Below, one piece after another: positions 1 through 4,180 of a DNA stretch of 5,087 nt. The DNA is from Actinomycetota bacterium (GTDB lineage Bacteria > Actinomycetota > Humimicrobiia > Humimicrobiales > Humimicrobiaceae): the NCBI GenBank assembly GCA_018897225.1, contig JAHILC010000223.1, positions 1-5,087 on the forward strand. Reading direction: 5' to 3'. The notes under the pieces are model-generated. The model worked only from the letters and a program-made list of their open reading frames with translations, did not search any database and was not told the DNA's origin. Numbering within the stretch: the first letter of the stretch is position 1; every line of letters begins with the position of its first letter. Both the position numbers and the translations under genes were made by a program.

Positions 1-77
1 ATCCATAAAAGTTTTTTCTTATATGATTTAAAAACGATTTTTAATTTTTTTAGTAAAAAAGTTTTAGTTTAATTACG
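1..77. other. Noncoding flank, nothing firm
   Basis: This short AT-rich stretch lies just past the 3' end of the GT4 gene. It has runs of A and T, including a TTAAAAA/TTTTTAA pair on the minus strand, that could act as a weak terminator. No G-C stem or coding signal is visible. Confidence 0.4.
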
Positions 78-1277
78 TTAAATAGATTTTACATTTGCAT
101 ATTTACCTATAACCTCATCGAATAATTCCAGGTGTTGTAGAGCTACATTATACCAGGTCATCAATCTTCCGAAATTATATGTCTTCTTTTCAATCGCTAA
201 TTTTTTTTGGGGGTTCCCGCATATATCTATTACAGCATCTGCAATAGCCTGGGAGTTTCGAAAAGGCACAATTATTCCTCTTGCCTCTGCCAGAACTTCT
301 TTTGCATATAAATAGGGAGTTGAAATGCATACTTTACCCGCTCCAATTGCATATGCCAGAGCGCCTGAAGCGGATTGCTGCGGGTCCAAATATGGAGTTA
401 TATATATGTCTATTACTTTTAACCACTCAATTAATTCATCTAAAGATATATATTCATTTATAAATTTTACATTTTCCCGTAAATTACTCTGTTTTATTTT
501 TTCTTTTAGAAAATTCCTGTATTTTTCACCTTCTCTTTGCAGTACAACAGGATGCGTCTGGCCGATTATTAAATACAGGACACCGGGAAAATGCCTTTTT
601 ATCTCACTTAAAGCTTCTATTGTATATTCAATTCCTTTGACTTCTGATAAAAGATTTATATTGCCAAGAATTATTCTACCAGCTAAACCCTTTTTCTTTT
701 TATATTTATCATTAGGTTCCAGAGCTATATCTGGAACACCGTGAGGGATCATTTCTATTTTTTCTTTTGGGCAGCTATATCTTTTTATAAGTTTCTGCAA
801 GCTTTCGGGCATCATAACTATTACTTTTTCTGCAAATTTAATTACATCCTTTAGAACTAAGCCATATCCTTTATTGGCATCATCAGGTATTGTATGAACA
901 GTAACAATTAAGGGTTTTTTTACCATTTCTATCAGTTTAATAATATATTGCCCGAATTCACCGCCATATAAGCCGAATTCATGTTCTAAAACAACTATAT
1001 GCGTTTTGGATTTATTAATATGCTCAGCAGCTTTAGTATATGAACCAATTTTATACTGATTGATTTTAAATTTAACTTCCGGAGGATAATCAATTTTATC
1101 TTCAGGTCTAATTAATGCCAGAATTTCTGCTTTGGAATATGGGTTTATAAGGTTAATAGCTCTAGTTAAATCTTTTGTGTAGGTAGCAATTCCACATTTT
1201 CTTGGTACATATGATGATATGTATATCCCATTTATGCTTTTACTTTTTTCTCTTAAAACTTTCTTAAGCTTTTCCAA
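78..1277 (-). CDS. GT-B fold glycosyltransferase, GT4-like
   Basis: This 399-residue protein is a complete two-domain GT-B glycosyltransferase, likely cytosolic, with no signal peptide or membrane span visible. It probably transfers a hexose from a nucleotide sugar. The N-terminal domain has the glycine loop PRKCGIATYTKDL (about 25-37), EHEFGLYGGEFG (98-109) and VTVHT (125-129). IPHGVPD (177-183) leads into the linker. The C-terminal domain opens with LGNINLLSEVKGIE (204-217), a slightly unusual version of the common FGLLxxxKGIE motif with Lys214 kept. It ends with the donor-site stretch PYLDPQQSASGALAYAIGAG (295-314) and STPYLYAKEVL (319-329). The family keeps this QxxSG region in place of the usual EX7E motif. 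The start is TTG at 1277-1275: an in-frame TAA lies two codons upstream and AAGGAGGTG sits at the right distance. The gene runs away from the rest of the window. A GH130 relic lies beside it, which hints at mannoside chemistry, but the donor and acceptor cannot be read from sequence. Confidence 0.9.
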   Translation of the reverse strand: MEKLKKVLREKSKSINGIYISSYVPRKCGIATYTKDLTRAINLINPYSKAEILALIRPEDKIDYPPEVKFKINQYKIGSYTKAAEHINKSKTHIVVLEHEFGLYGGEFGQYIIKLIEMVKKPLIVTVHTIPDDANKGYGLVLKDVIKFAEKVIVMMPESLQKLIKRYSCPKEKIEMIPHGVPDIALEPNDKYKKKKGLAGRIILGNINLLSEVKGIEYTIEALSEIKRHFPGVLYLIIGQTHPVVLQREGEKYRNFLKEKIKQSNLRENVKFINEYISLDELIEWLKVIDIYITPYLDPQQSASGALAYAIGAGKVCISTPYLYAKEVLAEARGIIVPFRNSQAIADAVIDICGNPQKKLAIEKKTYNFGRLMTWYNVALQHLELFDEVIGKYANVKSI

Positions 1278-1314
1278 AAATTACACCTCCTTAGCGCCCC
1301 TGAGGAAAATTTTT
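1276..1314 (-). promoter_or_regulatory. Possible RBS-sequestering hairpin
   Basis: In the mRNA, AAAAATT (1314-1308) and CCTC (1305-1302) can pair with GAGG (1289-1286, inside the Shine-Dalgarno) and AATTTTT (1282-1276, running into the TTG codon). This leaves a 12-base loop and a small internal bulge. The stem would cover both the ribosome binding site and the start codon. It is mostly A-U, so it would melt easily. It may be a weak translational control or chance. Confidence 0.3.
1284..1292 (-). promoter_or_regulatory. Strong Shine-Dalgarno fixing a TTG start
   Basis: On the minus strand the sequence reads AAGGAGGTG, then TAATTT, then TTG. The GGAGG core is 8 bases from the TTG codon, which is the optimal spacing. 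The TAA at 1283-1281 is in frame, so no earlier start is possible. It is the only textbook ribosome binding site in the window: the ATG starts at 1703, 2488 and 4181 have only A/T-rich leaders. Confidence 0.85.
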
Positions 1315-1330
1315 CTTTTATTAATTTTGA

Positions 1331-1339
1331 ATTATATCA
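1331..1339 (-). promoter_or_regulatory. Extended -10 promoter of the GT4 gene
   Basis: The minus strand reads TGATATAAT, a perfect extended -10 element (TGnTATAAT). The -35 position shows only a weak GGGAAC, as is common for extended -10 promoters. Transcription would start near 1324 and give a 5' untranslated region of about 47 bases that contains the ribosome binding site and the inverted repeat at 1276-1314. Confidence 0.5.
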
Positions 1340-1381
1340 TGAATTACCTTCAAGTTCCCTGTATTTGCCATACTTCTTAAA

Positions 1382-1572
1382 TCAGGATATAGTGAAATTG
1401 CCACTTTGAAATAAAAAAATAAAATATGAACCCTGCAAGATTATTGCGAGAAGTGAAAAGTCAATAATTGAACCTGAAATGGATTATGAATTAAATGGAT
1501 TCTTTGGTAACGTGATTTTTACATACTTTTTAAATAAATCAATTCGTAACGTTGATTTATCATAAAGGTTAG
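1382..1572 (+). pseudogene. Decayed fragment of a GH130-type glycoside phosphorylase
   Basis: No intact ORF exists here, but three frames together spell a recognisable piece of the C-terminal half of GH130 (beta-mannoside phosphorylase) proteins. The frame at 1382-1411 gives SGYSEIATLK then a stop, matching the family's YxxGxALLDL. The frame at 1410-1562 gives NKKIKYEPCKIIARSEKS, then IIEPEMDYELNGFFGNVIFT, then unrelated residues and a stop at 1563-1565. This matches the family pattern KxxxRSxxPILEPExDYExxGFxxNVVF almost residue for residue. The frame from 1546 gives VTLIYHKG then TAG, resembling the following V-x-IYYGAAD strand. At least two frameshifts and several stops show it is dead. The 5' part of such a gene would fall inside the GT4 gene, so it is deleted. 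Possible faint similarity (an ICHT resembling IYHG) continues left to about 1360. These enzymes phosphorolyse beta-mannosides in the cytosol, and as I recall they are often encoded near GT4 genes like the neighbour here. Confidence 0.7.
1534..1560. repeat. Inverted repeat upstream of tetR
   Basis: ATAAATCAA (1534-1542) and TTGATTTAT (1552-1560) are perfect 9-base arms around a 9-base spacer. The size suits a TetR operator, but the sequence is not like the palindrome at 2390-2420. The repeat lies within the decayed GH130 fragment, so it may simply have arisen by chance. Confidence 0.35.
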
Positions 1573-1580
1573 ATTATTAT
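1552..1580 (+). promoter_or_regulatory. Candidate promoter for the tetR gene
   Basis: TTGATT (1552-1557) and TATTAT (1575-1580) are separated by exactly 17 bases. They match the sigma-70 consensus in 4 of 6 and 5 of 6 positions. The start would be near 1587, about 115 bases before the ATG. The -35 lies in the right arm of the inverted repeat at 1534-1560, so the regulator could in principle act on its own promoter. An alternative perfect TATAAT lies at 1622-1627 but has no good -35. Such matches are common by chance in DNA this AT-rich. Confidence 0.3.
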
Positions 1581-1702
1581 TAATTCAAAATTTTAGGACC
1601 TGAATAGTTACATTTTTAAAATATAATTTGAGAAATTTTTCTGATATAGAAAATTAACGATTCTTCTATATTGTTTTTATCAATTTTTAAAAAGTAAACT
1701 TA

Positions 1703-2284
1703 ATGAATAAAGAACAAAGGAAAATAGACTCTAGAAATAATATTTTAAATGCAGCAGAAAAATACTTTACAGAAAAGGGAATCGGGGAAACAGATATTGA
1801 TGAAATCTGCAGGATGGCTAGCTTAACCAGAGGCGCTTTTTATCATCACTTTCCTACCAAGCAGCAATTTCTAATAGAGTTATTGGATAGATGGGTAAAT
1901 AAGATGGCAATTCAATTAAGCTCAATTCAATTTGAATCAAAAAACTCAGTAGAAATACTAACTGAAATTGCAGAAAAAATGCAACCGGTGTTTGAACAAG
2001 CAGGGAGACAGCTCCCAATCTTTTTAGAACTATATATAAAAGCTATTAATGATCCAAAATTAAAAAAATATGTATTGAAATTTAACACCAGTTTTTTAAC
2101 TTTCTTTGCAAATGCTATAAACGGAGGAGTTAAAAAAGGTTCAATTAAAAAAACAGATACTGAAGATATATCTAAAATTCTCTTTGCAATAACCATAGGA
2201 TTGCTTATGCAAGGTCTCATTAACCCCTTAGGTACTAATTGGGGTAAGTTAGCTAAAAAAAGCATCAGGTTACTTCTTAAATAA
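1703..2284 (+). CDS. TetR/AcrR-family transcriptional repressor
   Basis: At 193 residues the protein has the usual length for a TetR repressor: a DNA-binding helix-turn-helix domain and a helical ligand-binding and dimer domain. The N-terminal domain (about 11-57) is canonical: RNNILNAAEKYFTEKG, then DIDEICRMASLTRGAFYHHF, with the recognition helix around LTRGAFYHHF (41-50) and the family's closing K-x-x-F-L. The rest (about 66-193) is mostly hydrophobic helices, including FLELYIKAINDP and a helix near 165-175. It is too divergent to name the ligand. ATG 1703 is the first start after an in-frame TAA at 1688-1690 and has no clear Shine-Dalgarno. The protein ends in KKSIRLLLK. The gene lies upstream of and parallel to the GT2 gene, whose promoter carries a large palindrome, so that gene is the likely target. 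The inducer may be a lipid, antibiotic or other hydrophobic compound, by analogy only. Confidence 0.93.
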   Translation: MNKEQRKIDSRNNILNAAEKYFTEKGIGETDIDEICRMASLTRGAFYHHFPTKQQFLIELLDRWVNKMAIQLSSIQFESKNSVEILTEIAEKMQPVFEQAGRQLPIFLELYIKAINDPKLKKYVLKFNTSFLTFFANAINGGVKKGSIKKTDTEDISKILFAITIGLLMQGLINPLGTNWGKLAKKSIRLLLK

Positions 2285-2320
2285 AATCCAAAATTAATAT
2301 CCTATAAAACTTTATTTAAT

Positions 2321-2349
2321 AATTTATTTTATAAAGATAAAATAATTTT
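2321..2349 (+). terminator. Weak A-T stem-loop after tetR
   Basis: TTATTTTAT (2324-2332) and ATAAAATAA (2337-2345) form nine perfect pairs around the tetraloop AAAG. Two more pairs follow beyond one mismatch, and TTTT ends at 2349. It begins 37 bases after the tetR stop codon, where a terminator would be expected. The stem has no G-C pair, so it would be a weak terminator or only a chance palindrome. Confidence 0.3.
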
Positions 2350-2381
2350 GTAATAGTTACTTGAAAAAGGTAAAAATTATC

Positions 2382-2410
2382 TTGTAATTTATTTATACAT
2401 ACATTATGAT
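2382..2410 (+). promoter_or_regulatory. Promoter of the GT2 gene
   Basis: TTGTAA (2382-2387) and TATGAT (2405-2410) are spaced by exactly 17 bases, matching the sigma-70 consensus in 4 of 6 and 5 of 6 positions. The predicted start near 2417 gives a leader of about 70 bases. The -10 lies at the centre of the palindrome at 2390-2420, which argues for repression by occlusion of RNA polymerase. Confidence 0.5.
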
Positions 2411-2420
2411 TGTATAAATA
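2390..2420. promoter_or_regulatory. 31-bp palindrome, candidate TetR operator
   Basis: Arms TATTTATACA (2390-2399) and TGTATAAATA (2411-2420) are perfect 10-base complements. The centre also contains the smaller palindrome CATTATG (2402-2408) on the same axis at 2405. In all 13 of 15 base pairs match. The length and symmetry are what a TetR dimer, or a pair of dimers, binds. The site overlies the spacer, -10 and start region of the GT2 promoter, and the neighbouring upstream gene encodes a TetR protein. Binding itself is inferred. Confidence 0.6.
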
Positions 2421-2487
2421 TAAAATCCTGATGGGCATATATGTTCTTTATTAAAATTTTTACAACACCTAATTAAGAATATTAATA

Positions 2488-3693
2488 ATGTTTATAGCGT
2501 ACTATCAATATTTTATTGTTTTTGCTCTTGCCATAATAGTGATCAATTTTATCATCAATAATATTTTGTTCAAAAATATAAAGAGCTTTAAACTTCCAGA
2601 GAATATATTAAAAACACCTCCACTGGTTTCAGTTCTAATTCCTGCAAGAAATGAAGAAAAAAATATCAGAAAAATCCTTAATTCTATGACCAAACAGGAT
2701 TACCCAAATTTAGAAATACTAGTGCTTGATGATAATTCAACTGATGCCACAGGTCAAATTGTGCAGGAATTTGCTAAAAAGGACAGCAGGGTAAGACTTA
2801 TAAAAGGAGCGCCACTTCCAGAAGGGTGGAAAGGTAAATGTTTTGCCTGCCATCAGCTCTCTAAAATTGCAAAAGGAGAATATTTTGTATTTACAGATGC
2901 AGATACTCTGCATTATCCCAATTCAATTTCCGGCTCCCTTGCTGCACTGGTAAAAAACAAGCTTGATGTTACCTCTATTTATCCAAGACAGATTGCTGTA
3001 ACTTTTTCTGAGAGAATGATAATACGCTTCATTCATTTTGCAATACTTTCCTTCATGCCACTTATTCTTGTTAAACATACAAAAGGTCCATTTTTTAGTA
3101 CAGCAATAGGGCAATTTTTCTTATTTAAAAGACAAGTTTATGAAAAGATTGGCGGATTTGAATCAGTAAAAGATGAAATCCTTGAAGATATAAATATTTC
3201 AAAACAGGTAAAAAGATATGGCTTTAAGATTATGGTTTATGATGGCAGCGATAGTATTTTCTGTAGAATGTATACTAACCTTTTCGATGTCGTAAAAGGA
3301 TTTTCAAGGTTTATCTATGCGGCTTTTGATTGCAATTTTTTAGTAGAGGCTGTTGCAGTTTTTTTCATTTCATTAATATTTATAGTTCCGTTTGTTTTAC
3401 TGCCCCTGGGAATTTTTGTTTTTGACTGGTCGGCAAGACTGATAACTTTAAACATCATTCAAATACTTTTAATATTTTTTATAAAGGTCGTGTGTGCAAT
3501 AAGATTTAAAGAAAGAATTCTGGATATTTTTTTTACTCCTATTTCTGTTGCATATATATCACTTATTGCAATGAATTCATACATTCAATCCAAGTTTGGC
3601 AAAGGTGTAAACTGGAAAGATAGAACCTATGGCGCTTCAGATGAGAATAGTTTAGAATGGGTTGAAGATAAAAGTGAAAAGCATAGAATTTAG
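2488..3693 (+). CDS. Membrane-anchored GT2 glycosyltransferase, CrtQ/HpnB-like
   Basis: The 401-residue protein is an inner-membrane GT-A glycosyltransferase with its catalytic domain facing the cytosol. Residues 5-28 form an N-terminal membrane anchor. The GT2 domain starts at PPLVSVLIPARNEEKNI (44-60). It carries the nucleotide-sugar aspartates in LVLDDNSTD (78-86), the metal-binding DAD (137-139) and the likely catalytic ED (233-234, in DEILEDINISKQV). PEGWKGKCFACHQLSKIAKG (111-130) is typical of the subgroup with carotenoid glycosyltransferase CrtQ and hopanoid-associated HpnB. A hydrophobic segment lies at about 178-195, and three membrane helices at about 286-312, 318-338 and 345-363. 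The family signature WKDRTY (376-381) is near the C-terminus. ATG 2488 is the first start after an in-frame TAA at 2470-2472 and has no visible Shine-Dalgarno. The end is a double TAG. The acceptor is probably a lipid or isoprenoid, but no carotenoid or hopanoid gene is present to confirm this. It is likely controlled by the TetR protein upstream. Confidence 0.88.
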   Translation: MFIAYYQYFIVFALAIIVINFIINNILFKNIKSFKLPENILKTPPLVSVLIPARNEEKNIRKILNSMTKQDYPNLEILVLDDNSTDATGQIVQEFAKKDSRVRLIKGAPLPEGWKGKCFACHQLSKIAKGEYFVFTDADTLHYPNSISGSLAALVKNKLDVTSIYPRQIAVTFSERMIIRFIHFAILSFMPLILVKHTKGPFFSTAIGQFFLFKRQVYEKIGGFESVKDEILEDINISKQVKRYGFKIMVYDGSDSIFCRMYTNLFDVVKGFSRFIYAAFDCNFLVEAVAVFFISLIFIVPFVLLPLGIFVFDWSARLITLNIIQILLIFFIKVVCAIRFKERILDIFFTPISVAYISLIAMNSYIQSKFGKGVNWKDRTYGASDENSLEWVEDKSEKHRI

Positions 3694-3758
3694 TAGATTA
3701 CATAACTAATTATGGCTATTTTACAGTATGGGAATCTTGTAACATGGGGAACACGGAT

Positions 3759-3787
3759 TTGACTTAATTATTTATTGCTGGTAATAT
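3759..3787 (+). promoter_or_regulatory. Promoter of the trpE leader transcript
   Basis: TTGACT (3759-3764, 5 of 6 consensus) and TAATAT (3782-3787, 4 of 6) are exactly 17 bases apart, and TGG at 3779-3781 adds an extended -10. The predicted start near 3794 places the leader ORF, the hairpins and the terminator on one transcript of about 387 bases ahead of trpE. Confidence 0.5.
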
Positions 3788-3841
3788 TAAAAAAATTAAG
3801 AATAATAATAAAACAAGAATATCATATTATTGAATTTTTTG

Positions 3842-3937
3842 ATGCCATATTTTAAAGATAAAATTAAAATAAATTCTTCTGAATTTTTATTTAAAAACAT
3901 CATTCTGCTAAAAGACAATGCTTGCTGGCGAAGCTAG
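3842..3937 (+). CDS. Putative Trp leader peptide, 31 codons
   Basis: The ORF from ATG 3842 encodes MPYFKDKIKINSSEFLFKNI, continues ILLKDNACWRS and stops at TAG 3935-3937. The single Trp codon (3926-3928) is followed by Arg, Ser and stop. The E. coli TrpL peptide ends in Trp-Trp-Arg-Thr-Ser, and the Cys codon TGC before the Trp is one base from TGG. The Trp codon falls at the end of RNA segment 1 and the stop between segments 1 and 2, the same geometry as in classical attenuators. There is no Shine-Dalgarno, but trpE, tetR and the GT2 gene also lack one. Only one Trp codon makes a weaker stall signal than usual. In-frame TTG codons at 3830 and 3839 are alternative starts. A chance ORF cannot be excluded. 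Confidence 0.45.
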   Translation: MPYFKDKIKINSSEFLFKNIILLKDNACWRS

Positions 3938-4100
3938 AAAGTAAGCTTTGCCTTTGTTTATTTCAATATCTTTTTCTTTTCCTTTAAGACTAAAAAATTA
4001 AATAGTTAGTTTTAATTATTAAGTAAAATCAGAGAGTCTTTCCAAATAAGGCAAGCTTTTAAAAAATAAAAAAGCTATTTGGAAGTACTCTCTTTTATTT
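3911..4100 (+). promoter_or_regulatory. Transcription attenuator of trpE
   Basis: Four RNA segments form mutually exclusive stems. Segment 1 (3911-3926) pairs with segment 2 (3940-3955): 14 of 16 positions pair, counting one G-U, with a 13-base loop. Segment 2 (AAGCTTTGCCTT, 3943-3954) can instead pair with segment 3 (AAGGCAAGCTT, 4048-4058) in 7 plus 4 pairs around one bulged base. Segment 3 also belongs to the left arm of the terminator (4031-4060), which pairs with segment 4 (4070-4093). A small hairpin, AATTAAA/TTTAATT (3996-4002 and 4011-4017), shortens the distance between segments 2 and 3. The predicted logic is the E. coli one: a ribosome stalled at the Trp codon (3926) leaves segment 2 free to pair with 3, so transcription continues. 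A ribosome that reaches the stop codon masks segment 2, so the terminator forms. The pairing is seen in the sequence; the function is inferred. Confidence 0.55.
4031..4100 (+). terminator. Intrinsic terminator 5' of trpE
   Basis: AGAGAGT (4031-4037) pairs with ACTCTCT (4087-4093), TTCCAAAT (4040-4047) with ATTTGGAA (4077-4084), and AGCTTTT (4054-4060) with AAAAGCT (4070-4076). The 6-base bulge AAGGCA (4048-4053) is exactly the part that the competing antiterminator would use. TTTATTT follows at 4094-4100. It lies about 340 bases past the GT2 stop codon and 80 bases before trpE, downstream of a good promoter. An attenuator role is therefore likelier than a plain gene-end terminator, though it could serve as both. 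Confidence 0.7.
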
Positions 4101-4180
4101 AATTGGGTTATTAAAAAAAATGTATAACTTATCAGTCTATAAAAAATATAAAAAAACTAGAAATTAGATTATTTAAAAAT

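Noticed and set aside
1..77. Terminator of the GT4 gene.
   Set aside because: The only stems are A-T runs that can pair in many registers, so no single convincing hairpin can be named.
281..744. Plus-strand open frames inside the GT4 gene.
   Set aside because: They are shadows of the minus-strand gene, with no start signals or recognisable domains.
1327..1430. Minus-strand small ORF including VAISLYPDLRSMANTG and HDIIQN.
   Set aside because: It looks protein-like but is antisense to the GH130 relic, has no ribosome binding site, and overlaps the GT4 promoter.
1927..3114. Minus-strand open frames inside the tetR and GT2 genes.
   Set aside because: They are antisense shadows of well-supported plus-strand genes and have no family motifs.
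3701..3719. Terminator directly after the GT2 gene (CATAA/TTATG stem).
   Set aside because: The stem is only five pairs with a single G-C pair, too weak to call.
3712..3762. Small ORF MAILQYGNLVTWGTRI with one Trp codon, considered as the trp leader peptide.
   Set aside because: It ends within the predicted -35 element, so it lies upstream of the likely transcription start and about 150 bases before the first attenuator stem. It has no Shine-Dalgarno.
4120..4167. 15-codon ORF MYNLSVYKKYKKTRN between the terminator and trpE.
   Set aside because: It has no Trp codons and no ribosome binding site, and its content is what random AT-rich sequence gives.
3694..4180. T-box riboswitch upstream of trpE.
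   Set aside because: There is no T-box consensus (such as GGGTGG-ACCGCG) and no Stem I-like specifier structure. The competing stems fit a leader-peptide attenuator better.
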